Assembly: GCA_964482225.1 (NCBI GenBank)
Contig: CAYZWT010000005.1
Span: forward strand, 80,729-144,728
Source of the DNA: UBA1429 sp964482225
GTDB lineage: Bacteria > Chloroflexota > Anaerolineae > UBA1429
DNA length: 64,000 nt
Direction of reading: 5' to 3'
The position numbers and the translations under genes are program-made. The notes under the pieces are model-generated. The model was not told the DNA's origin and searched no databases. It worked only from the letters and a program-made list of their open reading frames with translations. Every line of letters begins with the position of its first letter. Positions within the stretch are counted from its first letter, which is position 1. Below, one piece after another: positions 1-8,402 of the stretch.

Positions 1-2319
1 CGGGTCGCCCAAACCTACGGATGGGCGCCCTCGCTGGCGCCCGACGAGGCAGCAGCATGGTTGGCCGATGCGCAACTCGATTGGCAGGAGGGGCTGTCGC
101 TCTGGGAGCTGGGTCCGGACGGCGAGCGACGCCCGGTGTCGGAGCGCGCAGGTTACCATCCTGTGGCCTATGTCGAGCCGCCATCGGCCAGCCAGGCCCT
201 GTTGGGCTACGACCTGGGATCGGAACCGTGGCTTGCCGATAGCCTGGAGGAGGCAACTCTCGCCGATCTACAGACCGCCGCCAGCCCCGTACACCTGACG
301 CAAGCCGGGGGGCAGTGGGGGCTATGGGTCCTGCGTCCGGTCGGCCCGTCGCCCGAGGACGAGTGGCCCGTGCGGCAGGAGGGCCATGTCCTGGCGGTGT
401 TGCCGCTCCAATCCCTTCTCAATGCGTCGTTGCGGGCCGGCCACGATGATCCTGGTTTTGTCGGCATGGATCTCGTGCATCTAGAGGATGCGCACCGCTA
501 TACGATGCTGGCGAGCCATCCGCACAGCGATGATGGCACCTACCTGGGACCGGATGGCCACAACACCTTGGCCGGGCAACGGCTGGAGCATGTGGTTCCC
601 CTGTTTGTTTTTGGGCGCACGTTGGCTCTGGCCTACTATCCGACGCCCGCATTCTATGCGTCGCAACCGCTGCGGACGGCCCCTGTTGTTGGGGCAGCCG
701 GGCTTGCCGTGACGCTCTCTCTGGCAACACTCGCGGCCTGGATGCGTCGCCAGGCGTATCGTCTGGAGCGCCTGGTGGGCGAGCGCACGGCGGCGCTGGC
801 CGAAAGCGAATCGCACTACCGCGCCCTCTATGATCAGGCGCTGAATCCGATCATGGTTGCCGATGGCGAGGGCAGATACCTGGATGCCAACCACGCGGCC
901 CTGGCCTTTCTCGATTGTTCGCGAGAAGAGCTGGCGGGCCGTTCCGTCTGGAGCTTTGCGCCCAGCGAAGAGTTGGCGCGGCTCCACGCTGAGCACGCTC
1001 CAGATGAGACGCCACTCACCATCGAGGCGCCTCACGTCGTGGGGGGGCGCATCAAGACCTTGCTGTTGAACATCGTGCCTGTGAGCCAGGGCGGGCGCAC
1101 GGTGCTCTTTGGCATCGGCCAGGATATCACCGAGCGCAAAGAGGCCGAGCAGCGCCGATTGGAGATGGAGCGCCAGCTTTTGCAGGCGCAAAAGCTCGAG
1201 AGCCTGGGTGTGCTGGCCGGGGGCATCGCCCACGATTTCAACAACTTGCTGGCCGCGATCCTGGGCAACCTCGAACTGGCGCTGATGGAGTTGCCGCCCG
1301 GATCGCAAGTGCACGAGAGCCTGCATGAAGCGATGAGCGCCTCGCGGCGCGCCGCCGACCTGACCCGCCAGATGCTGGCCTATTCGGGCAAAGGCCGGTT
1401 CCTCTTGAGCGACCTCGACCTGAGCGCCTTGGTGCAGGAGAACGCCCACATGCTGCGCGTGGCGCTCCCCCGCAGCGCGACGCTACAGCTCGATCTGGCC
1501 CATAACCTGCCGCGCATCCGCGCCGATGCCGGCCAGATCCAGCAGGTCGTGATGAACCTGATCATCAACGCAGCCGAGGCGCTGGAGCGAGCGGCAGGCG
1601 TGGTGTCCCTGGCGACCGGCCAGGAGGAGTATGGCGCCGAGGCGCTGGGCCATAGCCGCACCGCCGAAAAGCCGGCGCCTGGCCGCTACGTCTGGCTGTC
1701 GGTGACCGACACAGGCTGCGGCATGTCCGCCGAGACGTTGCAGCGCATGTTCGACCCGTTCTTCACGAGCAAGGAGACGGGCCGGGGATTGGGCACATCG
1801 GCGGTGTTGGGCATCGTGCACGGGCACAAGGGGGCGATCTGGGTGGAGAGCACGCCTGGCCGGGGCACGACCGTCCGGGTGGCGTTCCCCATGCTGCCTC
1901 CGGAAAAGGCCAGCGCGCCGGCGGCGGCGCGCGCCACGAACGCTCGATTGTCTGGCGTCATCCTGGTTGTGGATGACGAGGAGATGGTGCGCAACCTGTG
2001 TTGCACCGTCTTGGAGCGTATGGGCCTGACGGCGATCCCCGCAGCCGATGGCGAGGAGGCTTGCGCCCTCTATGCGGCGCGCGCAGGCGAGATTGACGGC
2101 GTGCTGCTGGATCTGACCATGCCGGGCATGGACGGCGCGGACACGCTGGAGGAGTTGCGTCGCATTGATCCCGGGGTCAAGGCGCTGTTGTGTAGCGGGT
2201 TCGGCGAGCAGGCCGTCTCCGAGCGCCTGGCCGGCGTGGGATTCACAGGCTTTGTGCAAAAACCCTTTGATGTGCAGACGCTGCGCGACGCTCTGGAGCG
2301 ACTCCTGGACGGCAGTTGA
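1..2319 (+). CDS. CHASE-PAS hybrid sensor histidine kinase with receiver domain (5' end outside window)
   Basis: The frame is open from the first base, so the true start and probably a first membrane helix lie upstream; the in-frame TTG near 61 is not a convincing start. Counting codons from base 1, residues about 40-215 look like a periplasmic CHASE ligand-binding domain (YVEPPSASQALLGYDLGSEP). A membrane helix follows at about 225-245 and a PAS domain at about 270-375. HisKA has H411 in GIAHDFNN, and the HATPase domain has the N-box near 515 and DTGCGMS near 570. A C-terminal receiver starts with VVDDEE and has D704 in LLDLTMPGMDG. Known role of the architecture: ligand-sensing membrane kinase with an attached receiver for phosphorelay. 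The signal is not readable. The lone receiver at 5567 is a possible partner, but that is only proximity. Confidence 0.93.
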   Translation, partial: RVAQTYGWAPSLAPDEAAAWLADAQLDWQEGLSLWELGPDGERRPVSERAGYHPVAYVEPPSASQALLGYDLGSEPWLADSLEEATLADLQTAASPVHLTQAGGQWGLWVLRPVGPSPEDEWPVRQEGHVLAVLPLQSLLNASLRAGHDDPGFVGMDLVHLEDAHRYTMLASHPHSDDGTYLGPDGHNTLAGQRLEHVVPLFVFGRTLALAYYPTPAFYASQPLRTAPVVGAAGLAVTLSLATLAAWMRRQAYRLERLVGERTAALAESESHYRALYDQALNPIMVADGEGRYLDANHAALAFLDCSREELAGRSVWSFAPSEELARLHAEHAPDETPLTIEAPHVVGGRIKTLLLNIVPVSQGGRTVLFGIGQDITERKEAEQRRLEMERQLLQAQKLESLGVLAGGIAHDFNNLLAAILGNLELALMELPPGSQVHESLHEAMSASRRAADLTRQMLAYSGKGRFLLSDLDLSALVQENAHMLRVALPRSATLQLDLAHNLPRIRADAGQIQQVVMNLIINAAEALERAAGVVSLATGQEEYGAEALGHSRTAEKPAPGRYVWLSVTDTGCGMSAETLQRMFDPFFTSKETGRGLGTSAVLGIVHGHKGAIWVESTPGRGTTVRVAFPMLPPEKASAPAAARATNARLSGVILVVDDEEMVRNLCCTVLERMGLTAIPAADGEEACALYAARAGEIDGVLLDLTMPGMDGADTLEELRRIDPGVKALLCSGFGEQAVSERLAGVGFTGFVQKPFDVQTLRDALERLLDGS

Positions 2320-2329
2320 GGCGGCGGCT

Positions 2330-2677
2330 CTAGCCGGTTAGCAGGCGGAGCGCTATCTGCTGCACCTGGCGCAACGTCGGTTGGGGCAGGCGGCAGATCA
2401 GATCGGCGCCCCGCGTTTCCCAATCCACGCTGCACACTTGATCTGCCAGGATCAAGCCCTGCACGGGCAGACCCGGTGGGAGCGGTACGACATAGGGCGA
2501 AGCGTCCGCACGTTGACGGACCGGGCACAGCAAGACGAGCCGGGCTTGGGCGTTGTAGGCGCCGGGCGATAGCACCAGGGCCTGCTCCCGGCCCACGCGC
2601 TCTGCGCCCACAGGGCGGCGCAGCAGGATCCATACGATGTCGCCGCGCTGGGGTACATACTCTGCGTTGGTCATCAT
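2330..2677 (-). CDS. MazF/PemK-family toxin-like protein, no antitoxin seen
   Basis: 115 aa, within the usual MazF length (110-120). The N-terminus VPQRGDIVWILLRRPVG matches the family start (xGDIxxxxLdP..G.E). It is followed by REQALVLSP, the usual R-P-x-V-V-S region in altered form, and by a C-terminal LADQVCSVDW segment typical of the family (l.dqirtvD). Members are SH3-barrel mRNA interferases. The ATG at 2677 has a clear AAGGAG Shine-Dalgarno sequence. MazE-type antitoxins are normally encoded just upstream, but the 150 nt to the divergent DUF4145 gene contain no credible small ORF on this strand. The gene converges on the histidine kinase. It could be a domesticated or inactive MazF relative. 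Confidence 0.75.
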   Translation of the reverse strand: MMTNAEYVPQRGDIVWILLRRPVGAERVGREQALVLSPGAYNAQARLVLLCPVRQRADASPYVVPLPPGLPVQGLILADQVCSVDWETRGADLICRLPQPTLRQVQQIALRLLTG

Positions 2678-2826
2678 TCGTTCTCCTTTTGGCCCATATC
2701 GCTATGCTTGGCGAGCCATGCCGGTTCTCAAACGAGCGTGGGCGTGCCGCGCGCCGGGCTTGACAGGCACGCCAGCTCCGTACATGATGGCCCCACTACA
2801 TTACAATGGGTCTCGCGGAGGTTCCT

Positions 2827-3525
2827 ATGGGCGCCTACTCTCCCGGCTCGACCGTCGTCTGCCCGCACTGCCAGGTCACCGTGCAACTCCTCGGCGAGCG
2901 CTTGAAGGGCATTCTCATCACGCCTCATCATATCCTGGGGGAGGCCGCCGCCTCCAGGGATGGCTACCGTCTGGATAGCAGCGTCTGCCCCAACTGCCGC
3001 CAGGTGGTCATCGCCATTGAACAAGTCTCTCTTGACCAAGAGCGAGACGATTACGAGGCCGCCTGGGAGCGGCTGCTTGTGCCGCCCGCTGCCGAGCGCC
3101 GCATCCCGCTCGAGACGCCAGCGCACATTGCCAAGGACTATCGGGAGGCGGCCCAGGTGTTGCCCGCCAGCCCCAAGGCCAGCGCAGCCCTCTCGCGGCG
3201 CTGTTTGCAGGCCGTGTTGCGCGAGCAGGGCTTTGCCCGCCAGAGCACCCTTTCGGAGCAGATCGAGGCGGTGCTGCCCGATCTGCCCACCTACATCGCC
3301 GAGCAAGTGGATGCCATCCGGGTGATCGGAAACTTTGCGGCCCACCCCATCAAGGACAGCCGCAGCGGCGAGATCGTCGGGGTGGAGCCCGGCGAGGCCG
3401 AGTGGAACCTGGATGTGCTGGATCTGTTGTTCGATTTCTACTATGTGGGCCCCGCCCGCGCCGAGGCGAAACGCGAGGCGCTCAACGCCAAGCTGATCGC
3501 GGCCGGCAAGCAACCCATGCGCTAG
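2827..3525 (+). CDS. DUF4145 domain protein with N-terminal zinc ribbon
   Basis: 232 aa from the ATG at 2827, chosen because GGAGG lies 5 nt upstream; an in-frame ATG at 2806 lacks such a site. The N-terminal third carries two CPxC knuckles (CPHC and CPNC), a probable zinc ribbon. The C-terminal half matches DUF4145: an SRRCLQAVLRE helix, then IAEQVDAIRVIGNFAAHP, then a terminal helical stretch. DUF4145 is helical and often found near restriction or defence genes, but its biochemical role is not established and no defence genes are nearby here. It is divergent from the MazF-like gene, and the two may share the 150-nt control region. Confidence 0.8.
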   Translation: MGAYSPGSTVVCPHCQVTVQLLGERLKGILITPHHILGEAAASRDGYRLDSSVCPNCRQVVIAIEQVSLDQERDDYEAAWERLLVPPAAERRIPLETPAHIAKDYREAAQVLPASPKASAALSRRCLQAVLREQGFARQSTLSEQIEAVLPDLPTYIAEQVDAIRVIGNFAAHPIKDSRSGEIVGVEPGEAEWNLDVLDLLFDFYYVGPARAEAKREALNAKLIAAGKQPMR

Positions 3526-3664
3526 AGCGCCTGCGTATGCAGCGCGGGATGCCACCATCATGGCGAGGACGCGCGCGCGTGTCAAGGGAAACGAGGGATT
3601 GCGCGGGGCGACGCATTTGCCTATACTTGCGCAACATCCACAGGGCGCAGAACGGGGGCCACAC

Positions 3665-5371
3665 ATGCAGCGCACATTCCGCACATCCCTCAAGAGGCAG
3701 AGTCTGTCCCTCGCGGGCGTATGGGATTTTGCGCCGGATCCCGAGGATCGCGGCGTGGCCGAGGGCTGGTATCTGCGCTTCCCCCAGGAGCATCATCCTA
3801 TGTGGGTGCCCGGCGTGTGGAACACGCTGCGACCCTTTCTCAACTATGAGGGGCCCGCCTGGCTGCGCTGCCGCTTTGCCAGCGAGCCTTGTCGCGCCCT
3901 GGCCATCCGCTTTGCCGCGGTCACCCATCAGGCCAACGTCTGGCTGGATGGCGAGCCCCTGGGCGAGCACTATGGCGGCTTTTTGCCCTTTTCCTTTGTG
4001 GCGCCTGAGCCAGAGGCGGGCGAACACGAGCTCATCGTCCGCGTGGACAATACCCATGACGCCCACTATACCATCCCCTCGGACAACCTGGACTGGTTCC
4101 GCTATGGGGGCATTCCCAGGCCCGTATCTGTGGACCTGTTCCAGGGCACGGCGTATGTCGAGTCGCTGCGCCTGACCCCCATCCTGAACGGCGAGCAGGC
4201 GGCCCTCAATGTGCGCGCCGAGCTGATCTCCTTGGGCGAGCAGACAGAGGAGCGACGTTGGACGCTATGGGTGGATCATGAGCGCGCCCGCTCAGGCGTG
4301 GTGACCCTGGAGCCGGGCGAGGCGCAGGTGCTCATGTTCGGCCTGGAGCTGGGCGCCGTGGAGCGTTGGTCTCCGGAGAACCCTCGGCTCTATAGCATCC
4401 GGCTGGAGTTGGACGATGACGACCTAATCGAACGCACAGGGTTCCGCGAGATTCGCGTGCAGGGCGAGCGGGTGCTGCTGAACGGCGAGCCCCTGCGCAT
4501 CATCGGCGTCAACCGCCATGAGGATCACCCCGATTGGGGGTTTGCGCTGCCGGAGCACCTGATGCTGCGCGACCTGGCCCTCCTGGATGAGTGGGGCGGC
4601 AACGCTATCCGGGGCGCCCACTATCCCAACGACCAGCGCTTTCTCGACCTGTGCGACGAGCGTGGCATCCTGTTCATGGAAGAGATCCCTTTGTGGGGCT
4701 ATACGGCGGCCCAGTTGGGGCACGCGATTCTGGCCGACCGCGCCGCGGCCATGGTCTGGGGGATGGTGGGGCGAGACATCAATCATCCCTGCATCTGGGC
4801 CTGGAGCGTGCTCAACGAGTGCGCCACCGACACCCTCGAAGGCGAGGCGCTGGTCTCGCGGCTGGTCGAGACCGTGCGAGAAATAGACCGCACCCGTCCG
4901 GTAACCTATGCCTCGAACCGGGGCGAGCGCGACCGCTGCTATGATCTGGTGGACCTGGTCTGCCTGAACGCTTATCACGGCTGGTATACCGACGAACTGA
5001 CCTGGCCCCAGTTCCTCGACCGGATGCGACGCCGAGTCGGGGCCAAGCCGATGCTGGTGACCGAGTTCGGGGCGGGGGCCATCTACGGCTGGCGCACCGT
5101 AGAGCCTGGCGTGATCTGGAGCGAAGAGTACCAGGCCGAGCTGCTGAGCGAGTGCATCTCTCACTTTCTCGATCGGGACGACCTGGCGGGGTTCTATGTA
5201 TGGCAGTTCTTTGATACGCGCACCGACCGGGGAGCCCAGAACCGGCGGGCGCTGGGGCGACCGCGCAACTATAACAACAAGGGCTTGCTGAACGAATACC
5301 GCCAGCCCAAACTGGCCTATCATCAAACGCGCGAGCTACTGGCCCGGCGCAAGCGTCCCGGACCTGCATAG
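3665..5371 (+). CDS. Glycoside hydrolase family 2 (beta-glucuronidase/beta-galactosidase type)
   Basis: 568 aa. It has the GH2 order: a jelly-roll sugar-binding domain (about 15-170, WDFAPDP..., VWLDGEPLGEHYGGF), an immunoglobulin-like domain (about 175-265), then a TIM barrel. GVNRHEDHPDWG opens the barrel. E385 in WSVLNECATD fits the acid/base glutamate and E467 in LVTEFGAG the nucleophile. Size and motifs resemble bacterial beta-glucuronidases (about 600 aa) more than LacZ (about 1000 aa). There is no signal peptide, so a cytoplasmic enzyme acting on imported oligosaccharides is likely. The ATG at 3665 is chosen because homology begins about 12 residues after it; the upstream in-frame extension has no family-like sequence. 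Substrate specificity is not determined. Confidence 0.93.
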   Translation: MQRTFRTSLKRQSLSLAGVWDFAPDPEDRGVAEGWYLRFPQEHHPMWVPGVWNTLRPFLNYEGPAWLRCRFASEPCRALAIRFAAVTHQANVWLDGEPLGEHYGGFLPFSFVAPEPEAGEHELIVRVDNTHDAHYTIPSDNLDWFRYGGIPRPVSVDLFQGTAYVESLRLTPILNGEQAALNVRAELISLGEQTEERRWTLWVDHERARSGVVTLEPGEAQVLMFGLELGAVERWSPENPRLYSIRLELDDDDLIERTGFREIRVQGERVLLNGEPLRIIGVNRHEDHPDWGFALPEHLMLRDLALLDEWGGNAIRGAHYPNDQRFLDLCDERGILFMEEIPLWGYTAAQLGHAILADRAAAMVWGMVGRDINHPCIWAWSVLNECATDTLEGEALVSRLVETVREIDRTRPVTYASNRGERDRCYDLVDLVCLNAYHGWYTDELTWPQFLDRMRRRVGAKPMLVTEFGAGAIYGWRTVEPGVIWSEEYQAELLSECISHFLDRDDLAGFYVWQFFDTRTDRGAQNRRALGRPRNYNNKGLLNEYRQPKLAYHQTRELLARRKRPGPA

Positions 5372-5477
5372 CCAGAACGCGCATCTGGCGCGCCCTCCGT
5401 TCGTCTCCTTTTTATGTGTTATTTACCGATGACTGCGCCGATTTCATGCCCCCTTTACCTTCTCTTTCCGATCATCC

Positions 5478-5486
5478 TGCTATAAT
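5478..5486 (+). promoter_or_regulatory. Extended -10 promoter for the response regulator gene
   Basis: TGCTATAAT is a perfect -10 hexamer with an extended TGn element. No good -35 is found at normal spacing (TTTACC sits 21 nt upstream), which fits an extended -10 promoter. The gene starts about 80 nt downstream. Confidence 0.5.
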
Positions 5487-5566
5487 TCCAACAAGCGTAT
5501 ACTCAGGGCGGGGGGCTCTGGGTGGGCTATCGTTTGGACGATCTTGGGGCAGTGTGGGGGAGACCA

Positions 5567-5947
5567 ATGACGCAGAAACGCAGCATCCTGCTGGTAGACG
5601 ATGATGCCGGCATTCGGGAATCCATGCAGGCGATCCTGACCCTGCAGGGCTATCAGGTGGACCTGGCTTCGTCTGGCTATGAAGCGCTAGAGCTCTGCGC
5701 TGGCCGCGATTATGACCTGGTGTTGTTGGACATTCTAATGCCGGGCATGGATGGCATCGAGACGCTACGGCGCATCATGGAGCAGCGCCCCGATGCGCGG
5801 GTGATCATGATCACCGGCATGGAGGGTGGCGCCGAAACCCAGCGGGCGATGGAGGAGGGCGCCGAGGCGCTCTTTCGCAAGCCGCTGGATGTAGCCACGT
5901 TTCTGCCGGTCCTGCTGCCAGCAGAGGACCTAGACGAGGACTATTAG
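5567..5947 (+). CDS. Single-domain response regulator (CheY-like receiver)
   Basis: 126 aa consisting of one receiver domain. It has the acidic pocket LVDDDAG, phospho-acceptor D55 in LLDILMPGMDG, a Thr-type switch position in MITGME, and the conserved lysine in FRKPLD. There is no output domain, so it must act by protein contact or in a phosphorelay. The start ATG at 5567 has GGGGGAG 5 nt upstream; an in-frame GTG at 5522 is rejected. The gene is monocistronic, with its own extended -10 promoter, and converges on folK. The hybrid kinase at the left edge is a plausible but unproven partner. Confidence 0.93.
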   Translation: MTQKRSILLVDDDAGIRESMQAILTLQGYQVDLASSGYEALELCAGRDYDLVLLDILMPGMDGIETLRRIMEQRPDARVIMITGMEGGAETQRAMEEGAEALFRKPLDVATFLPVLLPAEDLDEDY

Positions 5948-5968
5948 CGCGGCAAGGGCGTTCACCCC

Positions 5969-6463
5969 TCAGGGCAGCCCGGGGGGATAGGGCGCGATGC
6001 CTGTCAGAGGCCCCAGGCCCATCAGGTGCTCCCCAATGGAGCGCCCTGTGGCGGGGTGTAGGGTCTCTCGCGCGATATCGGCCAAAGGGACGAGCACCGT
6101 GGCCCGCTCCAACATCCCCGGGTGTGGCACGACCAGGGCCTCTGTCTCTAGTTGTACCCTGTCGTACAGCAAGAGATCCAGGTCTATGATGCGCGGGCCA
6201 TAGCGCACCGTGTGGATACGACCCATGGCGACCTCGATGCCCTTGAGCCGCCGCAGCATCCCCAAGGGCGGCCAGGGCGCATCCACCAAGCAGGCCGCGT
6301 TGAGAAAGCGGGGCTGATCCACCAATCCCCAGGGCTCGGTCTCGTAGAGGGGGGAGAGGGCCAGCAGCCGCGCGCCGCAACGCTCCAGCCACGCACATGC
6401 CTCGCGGATGGCCGCCTCGCGCTCTCCCAAGTTGCTGCCCAGCCCCACATATACGCGCGCCAT
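5969..6463 (-). CDS. folK: 2-amino-4-hydroxy-6-hydroxymethyldihydropteridine pyrophosphokinase
   Basis: 164 aa HPPK. It transfers pyrophosphate from ATP to the hydroxymethyl-pterin, the step before dihydropteroate synthase. The signature motifs are present: VYVGLGSNLG at the N-terminus, a SPLYETEPWG loop, RFLNAAC, and the catalytic region RYGPRIIDLDLLLYD, followed by VPHPGMLERATVLVPL. The ATG at 6463 lies 8 nt after the folP stop; an upstream in-frame GTG at 6493 would overlap folP. It is the last gene of a minus-strand run beginning near 11.6 kb and is coupled with folP for folate synthesis. Confidence 0.95.
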   Translation of the reverse strand: MARVYVGLGSNLGEREAAIREACAWLERCGARLLALSPLYETEPWGLVDQPRFLNAACLVDAPWPPLGMLRRLKGIEVAMGRIHTVRYGPRIIDLDLLLYDRVQLETEALVVPHPGMLERATVLVPLADIARETLHPATGRSIGEHLMGLGPLTGIAPYPPGLP

Positions 6464-6471
6464 GCCGCCCG

Positions 6472-7719
6472 CTACCTCTGCTCGCCTGTGCACGAGGCTT
6501 TGCCCCGGACGATGGCGTCTGCCATGCGCGCCGACTGCACGGCTGCGACCACGTCGTGCACGCGCACCAGGTCTACACCCCCCCGGGCGATGGCCACGGC
6601 CAGGCTGGCCATTGTGCCGTGCGCCCGCTGCTCCGGGGGCAGGTCCAGGGTATAGCCGATGAACGACTTGCGCGAGGGCCCCAGCAGGATGGGCAGCCCC
6701 AGCACGCGCAAGGCCCGGCAGCGGTTCACCAGCGCCAGGTTCTGCTCCACGGTTTTGCCAAAGCCCAGGCCCGGGTCCACGATGATGCGCTCGCGGGAGA
6801 TACCCCAGGCAACGGCTTGCTCCACCTGGCCTTGCAGCTCCTCCAGCAGGTCCAGCGTCAGGTCATCGTAGGCCACGCCCACATAGCGCCCGCCCAGGCG
6901 CTCGGTCAGGGCCGCCTCCTTGGGCTGGCTGCGGTTGTGCATCAAGATCACAGGGACGCCGCGCGCGGCGGTCAGCGGCCCCATCTCGGGATCCAGCCGC
7001 AGGCCCCACACATCGTTGATCAGGTCGGCGCCGGCATCCAGGGCGGCCTGGGCCACGCGCGCCTTGAAGGTATCCACCGATATCGGGATGTCGCTCTGGC
7101 GGCGGATGGCGGCGATGGCCGGGATCACCCGGCGCAGCTCTTCCTCGGCGTCCACCGGCGTCGCGCCCGGGCGGGTGGATTCGCCGCCCACATCAATGAT
7201 ATCGGCCCCCTGGGCGACGAACGCCAGGGCCTGTTCCACGGCCCGGCTTGTCCATGCATCTGCGGTGGCTTGGCCCTCGCTGTAGAGGCCATCGCCGGAG
7301 AAGGAATCAGACGTGACGTTGACGATGCCCATGACATAGGTGCGTTGGCCCCACCGGAAGGTGCGCGCCCCGATCTGGGCGCTCCCGCCGAGGGGCGTGG
7401 CGGCGCGGCGCAGCGCCTGGGCCAGCTCTCGGCCCAGGGCGGCCATGTGGGGCCCGGGGGAGGCCGCCCAGCGGCCGGCCAGGGCCTCCAGCTCGGCCAG
7501 GGCGCCCATCAGCAACCAGGCACCGTCCTGGTGGGCGCAGCGCCAGGTTGGCGACGCCTCCTCCGGCTCGCACAGGTGGTGCAGGGCATGCGCCGCCTGC
7601 TCGCTGCGTGGCCGCAGGCGCACGACGACGGCCTGAGACACGCGGGCCCAGGCCGCGGCATCGGCAGGGAGCCGCGCGGCCTCTGGCGGGACAACGACAT
7701 CCAGTGTACAGGTGGCCAT
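6472..7719 (-). CDS. folP: Dihydropteroate synthase with N-terminal extension
   Basis: 415 aa, compared with about 270-290 for ordinary DHPS. Residues about 125-400 form the DHPS TIM barrel: GIVNVTSDSFSGDG (usually NVTPDSF, so Pro is replaced by Ser), DIIDVGGESTRPG, ISVDTFKA, LINDVWG, DPGLGFGKT, LGPSRKSFIG and DLVRVHDV. It condenses p-aminobenzoate with the pterin pyrophosphate made by FolK. The first 120 residues have no motif I recognise; extended DHPS proteins occur in archaea and some bacteria. The ATG at 7719 is the only good start, and no internal start fits better. It precedes folK by 8 nt. Confidence 0.94.
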   Translation of the reverse strand: MATCTLDVVVPPEAARLPADAAAWARVSQAVVVRLRPRSEQAAHALHHLCEPEEASPTWRCAHQDGAWLLMGALAELEALAGRWAASPGPHMAALGRELAQALRRAATPLGGSAQIGARTFRWGQRTYVMGIVNVTSDSFSGDGLYSEGQATADAWTSRAVEQALAFVAQGADIIDVGGESTRPGATPVDAEEELRRVIPAIAAIRRQSDIPISVDTFKARVAQAALDAGADLINDVWGLRLDPEMGPLTAARGVPVILMHNRSQPKEAALTERLGGRYVGVAYDDLTLDLLEELQGQVEQAVAWGISRERIIVDPGLGFGKTVEQNLALVNRCRALRVLGLPILLGPSRKSFIGYTLDLPPEQRAHGTMASLAVAIARGGVDLVRVHDVVAAVQSARMADAIVRGKASCTGEQR

Positions 7720-7738
7720 GTTGATCGTCCCGCCCGCG

Positions 7739-8386
7739 CTAGCTCGCCTGGCGCCGCGCCTCTAGCACGGCCACCTGGGTCTCATCAGGGAGTTGTGAGG
7801 CGGTCACGCGCAGGGCCTCTTGCGGCTTTGTTTCCTGGGCGTTCATCTCGCTGAGAAAGCGGGTAACGGTGGCCAGCTCCTTGTCCATATCGGGGATGCG
7901 GTAGCGCATGGGGATCACCAGCTTGGGCTCCAGCAGGTTGACCACCTCGGCGGCCCGGGCGCTGGTGAGCACCTCTTTGCCGCCCACGGGGATCATGAGG
8001 ATATCAATGCCATCCAGCTCCTCGATCTGCTCTTGGGTGGGCAGGTGTCCCAGGTCGCCCAGGTGGCAGATGGCCATCTCCTCGAACTCGATCAGATAGG
8101 CGGTGTTCTTGCCCCGCTCGGCGCCCTGCTTGTCGTCGTGATAGGTGGCGACGCCGATGACAAACACGCCGCCCACCTCGTACTCGCCCGGGCCCTGGAT
8201 GACATACGGGTTGTCGCGCACGATGCGAGCATAGTTGTGGCCCTCGTCATCGTGGCTGACCGTGACCAGAGAGGCCGACATGCGTGGCAGGCGGTAGCCC
8301 GCCTCCGGCGCAAAAGGATCTGTCATGACCGAGGCGCCTCGCCCGCGCAGCCGAAAGCAGGACCTTCCAAACCAGGTGATTTCCAT
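7739..8386 (-). CDS. UlaG-like metallo-beta-lactamase-fold hydrolase
   Basis: 215 aa, COG2220 type. The N-terminus MEITWFGRSCFRLRGRG matches the family start (i.wlGhs.f.i...g). Metal-ligand regions are SHDDEGHN, ICHLGDLGHLP and LMIPVGG. IPMRY replaces the more usual IPMHY. Members hydrolyse diverse small substrates and many are uncharacterised. The ATG at 8386 begins exactly where homology begins. The gene sits between the URO-D gene (16 nt) and folP (19 nt), probably in one transcript; no functional link to folate is evident. Confidence 0.85.
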   Translation of the reverse strand: MEITWFGRSCFRLRGRGASVMTDPFAPEAGYRLPRMSASLVTVSHDDEGHNYARIVRDNPYVIQGPGEYEVGGVFVIGVATYHDDKQGAERGKNTAYLIEFEEMAICHLGDLGHLPTQEQIEELDGIDILMIPVGGKEVLTSARAAEVVNLLEPKLVIPMRYRIPDMDKELATVTRFLSEMNAQETKPQEALRVTASQLPDETQVAVLEARRQAS

Positions 8387-8402
8387 ACGACAACTCGCTC
8401 CC

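Noticed and set aside
481..1449. 322-codon open frame on the minus strand within the histidine kinase gene
   Set aside because: It is the shadow of the plus-strand kinase, whose domains are clear, and its translation has no recognisable domain. Many similar long antisense frames in this GC-rich DNA (for example 6397-7854 and 13434-15155) were rejected for the same reason.
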